Assembly: GCA_021286855.1 (NCBI GenBank)
Contig: JAJTBO010000003.1
Location: 124,001 to 188,000 of the forward strand
Source of the DNA: Hyphomicrobiales bacterium
GTDB taxonomy: Bacteria; Pseudomonadota; Alphaproteobacteria; Rhizobiales; Ancalomicrobiaceae
Direction: 5' to 3'
Length of the DNA: 64,000 nt
Part shown: piece by piece, positions 31,433 through 41,245 of the stretch
Layout: each line of letters begins with the position of its first letter
Position numbering within the stretch: the stretch's first letter is position 1
Translations under genes and position numbers: made by a program
The notes under the pieces: generated by a model
What the model saw: only the letters and a program-made list of their open reading frames with translations
The model's database searches: none
What the model was told of the DNA's origin: nothing

Positions 31433-32212
31433 TCAGGCCGAGGTCGAATTCAACACTTCCCAGAGCGCGAGCGGCGCTCCGCCCCAGTGCCAGAACGAAT
31501 ATTCGGCATACCCGCGCGCCTTCACCAGCGCGATGAAGGTGGCGGCGCGTTCGGCGCAGGCGCTCGCCGATTCGCACCCGCCGTCCGGTCCGATCCACCC
31601 CGCCCCGACCGGGGCGAAGGGGATGGTGACGTGAGCGTTCCCGGTCTCGGCGCGAGACAGGCGTCCTTCGACGCTCGGGCTGCCGCCGTAGTAGACCTGC
31701 GGGAAGTTGATGTCGGCGTAGAAGGCGATCTTGTTGAATCGCGGCAGCCAGCCGTCGATGTTCTGCGGAATGTCGTTGCTGGAAATCGCCAAGGGCTTGC
31801 CGAGTTCGACGGCGACCGCGCGCATCGCCCTGCCGTAGGCGTCGGCGGCCTCCTTGTCGCCGTGGAAGAAGGCGCCGCCGCCCTCGGCGTCCATGATCAG
31901 GCCGTCGAGACCGAAGGCGCGGGCGATCCCGGCGACGCGATCGGATTCGGCCGCCGCAGCCTGCGCCGTCGCGCAGTGCGGCACGTGCCAACCCCAGACC
32001 TCCAGGCCGACCTCGTGCGCCTTTTCGATCAGCTTGGCGAATTCCGCGCCGGTCGCTCCCACCGTATTGGAATAGGCGGAGGCGCCGTCGGCGATCTTCA
32101 CCCACAGGGCCGAGAGCCTGGCCCGGCGCGCTTTCGAGATCATGCGGGCCACCCCGCCCTCGGCGTTGAGCACGGGCTGCAACTTCCAGACATACATCGA
32201 TCGCTTGGGCAT
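31433..32212 (-). CDS. Unassigned protein, probable TIM-barrel glycoside-hydrolase-like fold
   Basis: I do not recognise a named family. The 259-residue protein starts MPKRSMYVWKLQPVLNAEGG with CAGGGGG 8 bases before ATG 32212. The sequence alternates short strands and helices: LSALWVKIADGAS, GLEVWGWHVPHC, GLDGLIMDAEGGGAFFHGD, PLAISSNDIP, FYADINFPQVYYGG, and FIALVKARGYAEYSFWHWGG. This pattern, with acidic DAEGG at a strand end, resembles GH25-like or phage-lysin-like TIM barrels. No signal peptide is visible, so a cytoplasmic location or a secretion route outside Sec is implied. It is monocistronic, bounded by terminators on both sides. Confidence 0.6.
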   Translation of the reverse strand: MPKRSMYVWKLQPVLNAEGGVARMISKARRARLSALWVKIADGASAYSNTVGATGAEFAKLIEKAHEVGLEVWGWHVPHCATAQAAAAESDRVAGIARAFGLDGLIMDAEGGGAFFHGDKEAADAYGRAMRAVAVELGKPLAISSNDIPQNIDGWLPRFNKIAFYADINFPQVYYGGSPSVEGRLSRAETGNAHVTIPFAPVGAGWIGPDGGCESASACAERAATFIALVKARGYAEYSFWHWGGAPLALWEVLNSTSA

Positions 32213-32282
32213 GACCAACCCCCTGGCTGTAGCAACAATGCGATACCACTATTGAGCTAGTCACAGGGCGATGCAATTCCTC

Positions 32283-32327
32283 CAAAAGCGGAAACGCCCG
32301 GCGCGTCGTCGACGCGCCGGGCGTTTC
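32283..32327 (-). terminator. Intrinsic terminator after ndk
   Basis: A perfect 18-bp stem, GAAACGCCCGGCGCGTCG and its complement, surrounds a single central base (32291-32327). On the minus strand it is followed by CGCTTTTGG. It lies 24 bases after the ndk stop. The perfect 37-base palindrome is unusually long for a terminator. Confidence 0.8.
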
Positions 32328-32351
32328 GTCTCGTTCGGCGAGAGGATCGGC

Positions 32352-32774
32352 TCAGCCGACGATCTCGAGACCGGAGAAGAAGAAGGCGATCTCTTCGGCC
32401 GCCGTCTCCGGGGCGTCGGAGCCGTGCACCGAGTTCTCGCCGATCGACAGGGCGAAGTCCTTGCGGATGGTGCCCTCGGCGGCGTTGGCCGGGTTGGTGG
32501 CGCCCATCACTTCGCGGTTCTTCAGGATGGCGCCCTCGCCTTCCAGGACCTGCGCGACGATCGGACCGGACGACATGAACTCGCAGAGCTCACCGTAGAA
32601 GGGGCGCTCCTTGTGGACGGCGTAGAAGGCCTGAGCCTGACGCAGCGACAGCCACAGGCGCTTGGAGGCGACGACGCGCAGGCCGGCGGCCTCGAAACGG
32701 GCCACGATCGGACCGGTCAGGTTGCGCTTGGTCGCGTCGGGCTTGATCATCGAAAAGGTGCGTTCGATCGCCAT
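32352..32774 (-). CDS. ndk: Nucleoside diphosphate kinase
   Basis: This 140-residue protein has the standard Ndk sequence: [60 protein letters not shown] and the active-site His117 in [11 protein letters not shown]. It transfers the gamma phosphate between nucleoside triphosphates and diphosphates by a phospho-His intermediate. AGGATGG precedes the ATG. It is followed by a strong terminator, so it is monocistronic. Confidence 0.97.
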   Translation of the reverse strand: MAIERTFSMIKPDATKRNLTGPIVARFEAAGLRVVASKRLWLSLRQAQAFYAVHKERPFYGELCEFMSSGPIVAQVLEGEGAILKNREVMGATNPANAAEGTIRKDFALSIGENSVHGSDAPETAAEEIAFFFSGLEIVG

Positions 32775-32926
32775 CTGGCCATCCTCTCGTCGCGGTAGGA
32801 AATCTCGGGCGACCGCGGACGCGGCCGTTGGCCGGGCTTCTAGCACCGAGAACGGCGCTCGCCAAGGCGAGGCTCGGCGAAAGCCGCGCGCCGGCGCGAC
32901 GCCTCGACCAGACGCGGCGCCGCGCC

Positions 32927-33655
32927 TCAGCCGCGCTCGGGTTCGTAGACGTAACCGGCGCCGCGCACGGTGCGGATGAACACCGGCTCGCCCGGATCGA
33001 CCTCGATCTTCTTGCGGATCCGGGCGATGCGGACGTCGATCGCCCGATCGAAGGCGTCGGGATCGCGAGCGTTGGCGAGATCGAGCAGCTGCTCGCGCGA
33101 CAGAACCCGGCCGGGATGCTCGACGAAGGCCTTGAGCAGCGCGAATTCCGAGGTCTGCAGCAGGGCCTCCTCGCCGCTCGTCTCGTCGCGCAGGCGGCGG
33201 CTGTCGAGATCGAGCACGCGCCGGCCGAAGCGCACGAGGCGCGGCGGGGTCGGCGCGGACTGCGGCGCGATCGTCGCGGCGAGGCGGGCGCGGCGCAGCA
33301 CCGAGCGGATGCGGGCGACGAGCTCCCGCAGCTCCGCCGGCTTGGCGAGATAATCGTCGGCGCCGAGTTCGAGCCCGACCACCCGATCGATGGCGCTGGC
33401 GGTCGAGGTCAGCATGATCACCGGCAGATGCGGGTGGCGTTCCTTCAGGAAGCGGATCAGCGACAGGCCGTCTTCGCCCGGCATGTGCAGATCGAGCACG
33501 ACCAGATCGGGCATGCCGCCTTCGAGCGCGGCGCGCAGAGCGGCGGCCCCGTCGAGCCGCAGCACCGCGAAGGCGTGCAGTTCGAGATAGTCGGCGACGG
33601 TCTCGCGGGTGTGGACGTCGTCGTCGACGACGGCGATGCGCAGCTCCTCGGTCAC
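32927..33655 (-). CDS. OmpR/PhoB-family response regulator
   Basis: This protein has 242 residues. The receiver domain (5-120) has the acidic pair at 11-13, phospho-acceptor Asp55 in VVLDLHMPG, Thr in MLTSTAS and Lys in DDYLAKPAE. The winged-helix DNA-binding domain (about 140-240) ends [16 protein letters not shown]. It is the last gene of a four-gene signalling operon and overlaps the upstream kinase gene by 4 bases. It probably carries the transcriptional output of that pathway. Confidence 0.92.
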   Translation of the reverse strand: MTEELRIAVVDDDVHTRETVADYLELHAFAVLRLDGAAALRAALEGGMPDLVVLDLHMPGEDGLSLIRFLKERHPHLPVIMLTSTASAIDRVVGLELGADDYLAKPAELRELVARIRSVLRRARLAATIAPQSAPTPPRLVRFGRRVLDLDSRRLRDETSGEEALLQTSEFALLKAFVEHPGRVLSREQLLDLANARDPDAFDRAIDVRIARIRKKIEVDPGEPVFIRTVRGAGYVYEPERG

Positions 33656-35427
33656 GACGCGCCCCCTTCCCCGGAAGGTTCCGGCGCGGCGGCGAGCAGG
33701 ACGATCTGAAAGACGGTGCCGGGTCCGGGATCGGCGTTGATCGCGCCGATGTGGCCGCCGTGCATCTCGACGATCTGCTTGGCGATCGACAGGCCGAGGC
33801 CGGTCGAATGCTCGCCGCCGGTCGGCTGGGCGGAGAGGCGTTGGAACTTGCCGAACAGGCGGTCGAAGTCCTGCGGCGCGAGGCCCGGGCCCTGGTCGGT
33901 CACCGTGAGGACGGCGCGATCGGCGACGCGGCGGACCTCGATCTCGACCCGCCCGCCCGGCGGACCGTATTTCAGCGCATTGGAGACCAGGTTCTCGACC
34001 GCCTCGCGCATCCGGTCGGGATCGGCCCAGGCCGGCGTCACGGCGTCGGCCGAAAAGTCGAGGATCTGCCGCTTGGCGCCGGCGATCGGGCGCATCAGAT
34101 CGATCACCTCCCGGGTCAGGTCTCCGAGGTCGAGCGTCGTCGGATGGATCGCAATGTCGAGCGCGTCGGCGGTGGCCTGTCCGACGAGGTCGACGATCAT
34201 GCGGTTCATGGCGCTCGCCGGCGCGGCGATCTTCGCCACCTGCTCCTTCAGAGCCGACGCAGAGGCAGCGCCGCGATCGATCAGTTCCTCGATGATTTCC
34301 GCCCGTCCGAGAATCGCTCCGATCGGGTTCTTCAGGTCGTGCGCGATCATGCCCAGCAATTCGATCTTGAAAGCGTTGGCGCGTCGCAAAATTTCACGTT
34401 GAACCGAGAGACGACGATTGGCGGCGATCAACTCTTCGGTTCGTTCGACGACACGCCGTTCCAGTTCGACGTTGATGTCCTGGAGTTTTTCATAGAGCAG
34501 CACGTTCTCGAAGGCCACCGAGAGTTTTCCACAGAAGACCTCGACGAGGGCCCGGTCGGTCGGCGAGAGATGCGGCACGGCGTCGAGCAGGACCGCGATC
34601 TCGCGGCCCGCGGCGGTCGAGACGTAGAGCACCGAACGGTCGACGAAGAAGCAGTGCCGCTTTTCGGCGAAGGCGGTCTCGATCAGCCGCCGCATGTCCG
34701 CGTCGAGACCGGCGGTCGCGTCGAACCGGTCGGGACGAGAGGCGTAGACGCCGGAGCCGGCGAGAACGGCGAGAGCGTCGCCGCCGGCCTCGCGCGAGGC
34801 GTCGCGGACCACCAACATGCCGGCGCAGTCGACCTCGAGCAGCGCCGCGACCTGGGTCAGGACGCCCTCGGCGAAGCGGCGCATCGTCCGGGTGTCGAAG
34901 AGCGCGGTGGCGGCGTCGATGATCAGTTCGAGGCCGCGCCTGCTCTCCTCCAGGCGGGTCAGTTGCAGATGGGCCCTGAGCGCCGCGGTGATGGTGGTGA
35001 AGAGCTTGTCGGCGGTGAGCTCGGTCTTCGCCTTGTAGTCGTTGATGTCGTATTCGACGACGACGCGGCGTTCGGGCGCCTGGCCAGGTTGGCCGGTCCT
35101 CAGCACGATGCGCACGACGTCGTTGCGCAATTCGCGCCGGATGTGTTCGACGAGATCGAGGCCGGCGGTCTCGGTCTCCATCACCACGTCGAGGAGGATC
35201 ACCGCGACGTCGGGATGGGCGCGCAGCAGCGCGCGCCCTTCGGCGGCGGAATAGGCGGACACGATCTCCAGACGTTGTCCGTTGAGGGCATAGTCGGCGA
35301 GCGCGAAACGGGTTCCGTCGTGAACGGCGGGATCGTCGTCGATCACGGCGATCTTCCAACGACGGCGGTCGGTGTCGATCTCCTCGCGCGTCTCTTCGGC
35401 GAAGACGATCAGGTCGTCGTCGACCAT
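33652..35427 (-). CDS. Cytoplasmic hybrid kinase: receiver, DUF3369, histidine kinase
   Basis: This 591-residue protein has no membrane segment. An N-terminal receiver domain (25-150, Asp80 in [18 protein letters not shown]) is followed by a DUF3369 domain (about 165-320, GAF-like) and a short coiled coil (320-350). HisKA has His363 in [12 protein letters not shown], and the HATPase has [24 protein letters not shown] and [10 protein letters not shown]. Such proteins receive phosphate on the N-terminal receiver and then act as kinases themselves. It overlaps the upstream membrane kinase gene by 19 bases and the downstream regulator by 4, so it probably relays signal between them. Confidence 0.9.
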   Translation of the reverse strand: MVDDDLIVFAEETREEIDTDRRRWKIAVIDDDPAVHDGTRFALADYALNGQRLEIVSAYSAAEGRALLRAHPDVAVILLDVVMETETAGLDLVEHIRRELRNDVVRIVLRTGQPGQAPERRVVVEYDINDYKAKTELTADKLFTTITAALRAHLQLTRLEESRRGLELIIDAATALFDTRTMRRFAEGVLTQVAALLEVDCAGMLVVRDASREAGGDALAVLAGSGVYASRPDRFDATAGLDADMRRLIETAFAEKRHCFFVDRSVLYVSTAAGREIAVLLDAVPHLSPTDRALVEVFCGKLSVAFENVLLYEKLQDINVELERRVVERTEELIAANRRLSVQREILRRANAFKIELLGMIAHDLKNPIGAILGRAEIIEELIDRGAASASALKEQVAKIAAPASAMNRMIVDLVGQATADALDIAIHPTTLDLGDLTREVIDLMRPIAGAKRQILDFSADAVTPAWADPDRMREAVENLVSNALKYGPPGGRVEIEVRRVADRAVLTVTDQGPGLAPQDFDRLFGKFQRLSAQPTGGEHSTGLGLSIAKQIVEMHGGHIGAINADPGPGTVFQIVLLAAAPEPSGEGGAS

Positions 35428-37850
35428 CGGGCGTCGGTCCCCTCCTCACGCTCTCGCGATGCGGCCGCGTCGTCGGGCGCGGTCAGCGGCGCTTCGATCT
35501 CGAAGCGGCATCCCGCGTCCGGCGCGGTGGTCATCCGGATGCGCCCACCCATCCGGCTGATCACCAACGTCCGCACGATGTGCAGGCCGAGCCCGCTGCC
35601 GCCCCGCCCCCGGCGGGTGGTGAAGAAGGGTTCGAAGGCGCGACGCGCCGTCTCCTCGTCCATTCCCACCCCGTCGTCGGCGAAGACGATTCGGACGCGA
35701 TCCTCTCCCAGGGGTCGCGCCGAGATCGTCATGACACCGGAACGATCTCCCGTAAAGGCATGGGTGACGGCGTTCATGACGAGATTGGTGAGGATCTGAC
35801 CCCAGGCCCCGGGATAGCCGTCCATGGTCAGGCCGGGGGCGACGTCGACGTCGAGGCGATGCGGCGTCGTCTTCAGGCCCGGGCGCAACGAGGCGACGAT
35901 CTGCTCGGTCGCCTCGGCGAGGTCGAAGGCGCGGCGATCGGGATGGGTGCGGTCGACCGCCACCTGTTTGAAGGCGAGCACCAGGTCGGCGGCGCGGGTC
36001 AGATTGGCGACCAGCTGGGTCGAGGCCTCGCGCACGTCGGCGACGAAATCGTCGAGGCGCGACCGACGCAGCCCGCCGCCGGCGACTTCCGCCGCGAAGC
36101 CGTCGGCGCGATGGCGCAGCGTCGAGGCGACGGTCAGGCCGATGCCGACCGGGCTGTTGACCTCGTGGGCGACGCCGGCGACGAGACCGCCGATGGCGGC
36201 GAGCTTTTCGGCTTCGACGAGGTCGTCGCGGGCGCGGGCGAGGCGCTCGAGCGCCGCTTCGGCGCGATCGCGGGCGGCGCGGATCTCTTCTTCGGCGCGG
36301 CGGCCCTCGCTGTCGTCGTAGATCCACAGGATGTGGGCGGGGCGGCCGGCGAAGTCGATCGGACGGACCTCCATCAACGCCCACCAGAGCGTGCCGTCGG
36401 GGCGGCGCATCTCGGTCTGCCAGGCGGCGACGCCGCCGGTGCGCGACACCGCCTCGGCGAGGCGCGTCGCTCCGGAGGCGTCGACGAAACGGTCGGCGAG
36501 CGCGTTGCCGTCGGCCGGCGCATCGCCGTCGGAACCGGGCGGGAAGAGCTCGCGCCAGCGACGATTGGCGAAGCCGATGCGCCCGTCGGCGGCGGAGAGG
36601 ACGGCGATGCCGATCGGACTGGTCTCGAGCACCGACAGCCAGCGCCGCTCCTGCAGCGCGTGATCCTCTTCGCGCCGTCGCCGCTCGGCGCGCGCCCGGC
36701 GCACCGCCTCGAGCGCTCGGGCGCTCGCGCCGAATTCGTCGGGCGCGTCGAGGCCCGGCACCGGGCGGTCGGCGCGATCGATCGCCAGGGCGTTCAGCAC
36801 CGTGGTCTGTTCGGCGAGCGGGACCAGGATGGTCGAGGCGACGCGGCGGGCGACGAAGACGCCGATGACCAACGACAGCCCGACGAAGAGCGCGATGCGC
36901 AGGCCGAGCCCGTCGAGCGCGGCTTCGAAACGATCGAAGACCTCTCGCTCGACCTGAATCTGCCGGTCGAGCAGCCGCTCGAGCGCGGCGTTCATCGCGT
37001 CGCGGTTGCCGTCGACGTAGCCGGAGAGCCACAGCGACTTGCGCCAGGAAATGGCGGTCAGGCGTTCGAACATCTCGTCGAGCCGGGCGAGCTGCGGCGT
37101 GAAGAGTTCGATCGCATAGGTGCGGCTGTCGGCGCCGGGATCGGCGCCGATGCGCCGCAGTTCGGCGGCGAACTCGTCGCGGGCGACGCGCGCCGCATCG
37201 ATGTCTTCGACGGCGCGGCTGCGGCGATAGGACACGAGAGCGAGGCGGAAGGCGGCGAAGCGGTCGTAGGCCCTGGCGACGAGCGGACGCAGCGCCGCGT
37301 CGCCGGGCCGGATCGACAGATCGAGCGCGTCGAGCCGTTCGCGGATCGCCGAGACGACCTCCTCGAACGCGCCTTCGTAGAGCAGCGTGACGTCGATCTC
37401 GAGGCCGCGCAGGTCGTCGAAGCCGATCAGATAGCGGCGGGCGGCGTCGCTGAAGGCCTCGACGTCTTCGCCGTCGTCGGCGCGCGCGCCGTCGCGCAGA
37501 CGCCAGAGCTCGCCGGTGAATTCGGCCTTCATCGTCTCGACGCCGGTGCGCGCCGCCTCGTCGGGCGCGTCGAGGAAGGCCTTGACCTCACGGTTGAGGC
37601 GCATCGTCGCCCGTTCGAGGGCGCTCAACTGATCGCGCCGGGCGTGCGTCGCCCGCATGTCGCTCCAGGAGGCGCGCAGCACCTCGCCGCTCGTCCAGGC
37701 GACGACGAAGAGCGCGATCGCGCCCATGGCGACGGCGAGCACCGGCAGCGTCACACGGCCGCGGATCGCCAGCCGGCGCAGCCCGGGGCGCGAAGGCGCG
37801 GCCGAGAGCGCGGCGCGCGACGGATCCTCGGAGGCGGTCGCTTCGGTCAT
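35409..37850 (-). CDS. Membrane-bound sensor histidine kinase with PAS domain
   Basis: This protein has 813 residues. TM1 is at 34-54, a long helical periplasmic sensor at 55-315 and TM2 at 317-337. A HAMP-like linker follows to about 395, then a PAS domain at 405-515 (SPIGIAVLSAADGRIGFANR, WWALMEVRPIDFAGRP). The dimerisation helix has His562 in GVAHEVNSPVGIG. The ATPase domain has N-box NLVMNAV, DDGVGM (725-730) and GSGLGL (751-756). The EVNSPVGIG variant places it in the HWE-independent, HK4-like group. It starts 23 bases after a secreted-protein gene, its probable partner. Confidence 0.9.
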   Translation of the reverse strand: MTEATASEDPSRAALSAAPSRPGLRRLAIRGRVTLPVLAVAMGAIALFVVAWTSGEVLRASWSDMRATHARRDQLSALERATMRLNREVKAFLDAPDEAARTGVETMKAEFTGELWRLRDGARADDGEDVEAFSDAARRYLIGFDDLRGLEIDVTLLYEGAFEEVVSAIRERLDALDLSIRPGDAALRPLVARAYDRFAAFRLALVSYRRSRAVEDIDAARVARDEFAAELRRIGADPGADSRTYAIELFTPQLARLDEMFERLTAISWRKSLWLSGYVDGNRDAMNAALERLLDRQIQVEREVFDRFEAALDGLGLRIALFVGLSLVIGVFVARRVASTILVPLAEQTTVLNALAIDRADRPVPGLDAPDEFGASARALEAVRRARAERRRREEDHALQERRWLSVLETSPIGIAVLSAADGRIGFANRRWRELFPPGSDGDAPADGNALADRFVDASGATRLAEAVSRTGGVAAWQTEMRRPDGTLWWALMEVRPIDFAGRPAHILWIYDDSEGRRAEEEIRAARDRAEAALERLARARDDLVEAEKLAAIGGLVAGVAHEVNSPVGIGLTVASTLRHRADGFAAEVAGGGLRRSRLDDFVADVREASTQLVANLTRAADLVLAFKQVAVDRTHPDRRAFDLAEATEQIVASLRPGLKTTPHRLDVDVAPGLTMDGYPGAWGQILTNLVMNAVTHAFTGDRSGVMTISARPLGEDRVRIVFADDGVGMDEETARRAFEPFFTTRRGRGGSGLGLHIVRTLVISRMGGRIRMTTAPDAGCRFEIEAPLTAPDDAAASREREEGTDARWSTTT

Positions 37851-37873
37851 GGCGTCCCCCGGCCGGGCGTCGC

Positions 37874-38836
37874 TCAACGGTCGCGGAAATCGCGGAAGCC
37901 GATGTCGGGCGCCGAGGTGTTGTGGGTGGAAGGAACGGTGCGGACGAAGGCGACGTCGGCCGCCTGACCATCCTTCCAATCGACCACCACGGTCGAGGTC
38001 GACGGCGCGCCCGGGGTCTTGCGGGCGACGATCTCGGCGGTGTCGGCGTTGCCGGGGGCGACATACATCGAGCGCAGGGCGGCGAAGGGCAGCTTCGAGA
38101 GGTCGACGCCGTCGAAGGCGACGTCGACGGCGGCGCGGCCGACGCCGATCTCCTTCAGCGTCACGACCGCCTTGCCGCCCTTGGCGAAGCCGATGGTGAA
38201 GGCGAGCGTCTCGGGATCGAAGGAGACGCTCTCATAGGCGACGAAGGGCCGCGTGCTCTCTTCGACCGGGCCGAACAGGAAGGAGGAGCCGTAGGCGACC
38301 TCGCGCATGCGGAAGGGCGGCAGCGCCTTCAGCCGCCAATAGCCGTCCTGCGGATAGAAGACCAGGAACTCGATCGGGCCGGCCGGCGTCTTGCGCCAGA
38401 GCTGGACGAGATGGAGGTACTTCTGGGTCAGCTTGCCGACGCTCACCGGCACCACGGTCGGACGCCAGAAGTCGGGATAGACGACGCCCTTGAGGACGTA
38501 TTCGTCGTCTTCCCAGAGCGTGGCGGTCGGCGGGGTGTAGTGCGACGCGCCGTCGGCGCCGCCGGAATGGCCGAAGTTGCAGCCGGAGAAGTCCGGCGCG
38601 TGGCGATCGCGCACGATCGTGTCGACATAGGCCGGGGTGGCGGCGGTGATGGTGAAGGCGGCGACCTTGGGCGAGGTCAGCGTGTAATAGACGTTGTCCT
38701 CCTCCGCGCATTTGGTGACGTAGGAGCGATTGTGGACGTCGACGGAGATCGGTTCGGCGCGCGCGGCGGTGAGACCGAGCGACGCGACGAGCGCGGCGAG
38801 AAGGGCGGCGAAGGCGCCCCGGCGGCGGAAGATCAT
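37874..38836 (-). CDS. Secreted protein of unknown function, first gene of the signalling operon
   Basis: This 320-residue protein has a signal peptide (RRRGAFAALLAALVASLGLT, cleaved after ARA near residue 27). The mature part starts EPISVDVHNRSYVTKCAEED and contains LWEDDEYVLKGVVYPDFWRP, FLVFYPQDGYWRL and TVVVDWKDGQAADVAFVRTV. Two Cys about 40-55 residues apart could form a disulfide. No named family is recognised. AGAGGAG lies before the ATG. Its position immediately before a membrane kinase suggests a periplasmic ligand-binding or accessory role, but this is inferred from context only. Confidence 0.75.
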   Translation of the reverse strand: MIFRRRGAFAALLAALVASLGLTAARAEPISVDVHNRSYVTKCAEEDNVYYTLTSPKVAAFTITAATPAYVDTIVRDRHAPDFSGCNFGHSGGADGASHYTPPTATLWEDDEYVLKGVVYPDFWRPTVVPVSVGKLTQKYLHLVQLWRKTPAGPIEFLVFYPQDGYWRLKALPPFRMREVAYGSSFLFGPVEESTRPFVAYESVSFDPETLAFTIGFAKGGKAVVTLKEIGVGRAAVDVAFDGVDLSKLPFAALRSMYVAPGNADTAEIVARKTPGAPSTSTVVVDWKDGQAADVAFVRTVPSTHNTSAPDIGFRDFRDR

Positions 38837-38998
38837 GTCGGTCGTCTCCTCTGGGGGCGGCGGCGCTTCGATCCATCCCGATCGGGCCGTCTCGCCTCGG
38901 CATCGGTGGTAGCCTTCGGCCGGGTTCGCGGCAAGAGGAAGGCGTGACGCGGGCGCGGGGCGGACGCGACGTCTTGACGAAGCGGCGGCGATCCCCAC

Positions 38999-39658
38999 AT
39001 GCCGATGCGCCGCCCTCGATCCCGCGGCTCCGCGAGACCGATCGTGACCACGACCCCGCCCTCCCCTCCTCCGCCTTCGTCGTCGCGCCGCTTCTCCTGG
39101 CGCGCGCTCCTGCGTCTGCCGGCGCTCGTCCTCGTCGCGATCTACTTCCTGATCGACGACGTCGTGCTGGCGGCGTTCCGACCGGTCGTCGCCTGGGCGG
39201 CCGAGCTTCGGATCGTGCTGCGCTTCGCGGTTTTCCTGCGCCGGCTGCCGCCCTATCCGACGCTCGCTCTGTTCCTCGTGCCCTTCGCGATCCTGGAGCC
39301 GATCAAGATCCTCGGCCTGTGGATGATGGCGACCGGCTCGTTCCGCGTCGGCCTTCTGGTGTTGGCGACGGCGCACGTTCTCTCGATCGTGTTGGTCGAG
39401 CGGCTGTTTCAGGCGACGCGGGCGAAGCTTCTGACGATCGGCTGGTTCGCCTGGATCTGGGCGCGGGTGACGCGCCTCTACGACTGGTCGGTCGGACGGC
39501 TCAAGGCGACGGCGGCGTGGCGCTCGGCCGCCGCGATCGCTCGGCGGGTCCGAACGCGGATCAGAGCCGCGCGCGACGCGCTGCGTCTCGTGTGGCGGCG
39601 GCTCTTCCGCCGTCGTCGCGGTTCGGCCGATCAGTCGAGCGCCGGCGACGGGGCGTGA
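38999..39658 (+). CDS. Small integral membrane protein of unknown function
   Basis: The protein has up to 219 residues. Two or three hydrophobic segments are visible: residues about 38-58 (LLRLPALVLVAIYFLIDDVV), about 88-112 (TLALFLVPFAILEPIKILGL) and about 116-140 (FRVGLLVLATAHVLSIVLVE). The C-terminal 70 residues are strongly basic (RRRLFRRRRG). The pattern recurs in Rhizobiales membrane proteins without assigned role. The start is uncertain: ATG 38999 lacks a clear ribosome-binding site, and GTG 39044 is possible. Its 3' end overlaps the convergent MFS gene by 28 bases. Confidence 0.65.
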   Translation: MPMRRPRSRGSARPIVTTTPPSPPPPSSSRRFSWRALLRLPALVLVAIYFLIDDVVLAAFRPVVAWAAELRIVLRFAVFLRRLPPYPTLALFLVPFAILEPIKILGLWMMATGSFRVGLLVLATAHVLSIVLVERLFQATRAKLLTIGWFAWIWARVTRLYDWSVGRLKATAAWRSAAAIARRVRTRIRAARDALRLVWRRLFRRRRGSADQSSAGDGA

Positions 39659-41079
39659 CCGCGCAGCGGCCGTTCCTCGAGCCGGGTCAGCAGCGCGAAG
39701 CCGACCATCTGACCGCAGACGACGGCGAGGAACAGCCAACGGAACGCCGCCGCGGCGGTCGGGTCGACGCGGCCGGCGTGGATCGCCGCCTCTCCGACGC
39801 CGGAGACGCCGGCCGAAGCCAGCACCGCGCCGAGGACGGAGACCGCGACCACCGAGCCGAGCGAGCGCATGAAGGCGAGCACGCCCATGGCGACGCCGAG
39901 GTCGCGGCGTTCCACCGCGTTCTGCGAGGCGACGGTGCAGATCGGGAAGATCGTGCCGGTGCCGAGGCCGACGAAGCCGAGCACCGCCTCGATGCCCCAG
40001 AAACCGAGCCGATCGGCGAAGACGGCGAGCGCCGCCGTGGCGATCATCGCGGTCGCCGAGCCGGCGAGCGCGATGCGGCGATAATGGACGACGTGCGCCA
40101 TGCCCCGGCCGGCGAGGCTGGCGCCGGCGACGGTGCCGAGCGTCAGGGCGAGCAGGCCGAAGCCGGCGGCGGCCGGCTGCAGCCCGGCGACCAACTCGAA
40201 CCACAGGGGCATGTAGACCGAGAGGCCGACATAGGCGCCCATCGAGAAGAAGATCGCCGAGACGGCGACCGAGATCACCCGGTTCTTCAATATGTCGAGC
40301 GGCACCAGCGCTTCTTCGGTGCGCGACACGTGGCGGGCGAAGACGAGGGCGAGCGCGCCGGCGAGGGCGAAGAGGCCGAGAATCTCCACCGAGCCCCAGG
40401 CGAAGCGATTGCCGCCCCAGGTCAGCGCCAGCATGAAGGAGACCGTCGCGCCGATCACCTGCCCCGAGCCGAGGAGATCGAGCCGGGCCGGCCGCGTCAC
40501 GTCGGCGATCCGGCTCAGAGAGCGGCGGATCATGACGAAGGCCACCGCCGACAGCGGCAGGTTGATCCAGAAGATCAACGACCAGTGCAGATGTTCGGCG
40601 AAGAGGCCGCCGAGCAGCGGACCGCCGATCGAGGCGACCGCCCATACCGTCGAAATGTGGATCATGTAGCGGGCGCGCTGCTGCGGCGGCACGACGTCGC
40701 CGATGATCGTCTGGACGAGGCCGACGAGGCCGCCGCCGCCGAGCCCCTGCAGGGCGCGGCCGAGGATCAGCAACGGCATCGAGGGAGCGAGCGCGCAGGC
40801 CGCCGAGCCGACGACGAAGATCGCCACCGCGCCGTAGAGCGTCGGCCGCCGGCCGATCAGATCGGCGAGCTTGCCATAGAGCGGCGTCACCGCGGTCGCG
40901 GTCAGGAAATAGGCCGAGACCACCCAGGACAACCAATCGACGTCGCCGAGCGCGCCGCCGATGGTCGGCAGCGCCGGCGAAACGATGGTCTGATCGAGCG
41001 CGGCGAGGAACATCACCATCAGCGCGCCGACGACGACGGCGAGGCGTTCGCTCTCGGCGAGCAGAGAAGGATGTTGCAT
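39631..41079 (-). CDS. MFS multidrug exporter, DHA2 (EmrB/QacA) family
   Basis: This 482-residue protein has about 14 transmembrane segments. Motif D1 is FLAALDQTIVSPALPTIGGAL, motif A is GKLADLIGRRPTLY, and motif C (antiporter) is AVASIGGPLLGGLF. The pattern ALQGLGGGGLVGLVQ is typical of EmrB-type proton antiporters. It would export drugs or toxic metabolites. No adjacent EmrA-like adaptor or MarR/TetR regulator was seen, so the partner and control are unknown. Confidence 0.9.
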   Translation of the reverse strand: MQHPSLLAESERLAVVVGALMVMFLAALDQTIVSPALPTIGGALGDVDWLSWVVSAYFLTATAVTPLYGKLADLIGRRPTLYGAVAIFVVGSAACALAPSMPLLILGRALQGLGGGGLVGLVQTIIGDVVPPQQRARYMIHISTVWAVASIGGPLLGGLFAEHLHWSLIFWINLPLSAVAFVMIRRSLSRIADVTRPARLDLLGSGQVIGATVSFMLALTWGGNRFAWGSVEILGLFALAGALALVFARHVSRTEEALVPLDILKNRVISVAVSAIFFSMGAYVGLSVYMPLWFELVAGLQPAAAGFGLLALTLGTVAGASLAGRGMAHVVHYRRIALAGSATAMIATAALAVFADRLGFWGIEAVLGFVGLGTGTIFPICTVASQNAVERRDLGVAMGVLAFMRSLGSVVAVSVLGAVLASAGVSGVGEAAIHAGRVDPTAAAAFRWLFLAVVCGQMVGFALLTRLEERPLRGHAPSPALD

Positions 41080-41245
41080 CGGGGATCCGGGCGAGAGGGG
41101 CGTCGACCGGAGACGGTCGCGGGCAGGCGGCGCATGGGGCGCGTCGAACCGATACGATAGCGCCGCGGCGGATCCGTGAATACGGGTTTTCCCGCAGGCG
41201 GGCCCTGCGAGGCGCGCATGCGTGACGCCGTCCCTCGGATCGACC

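Noticed and set aside
36000..38000. Long plus-strand frames opposite the sensor kinase gene
   Set aside because: They are shadows of the kinase gene, whose motifs (His562, DDGVGM, GSGLGL) are clear on the minus strand.
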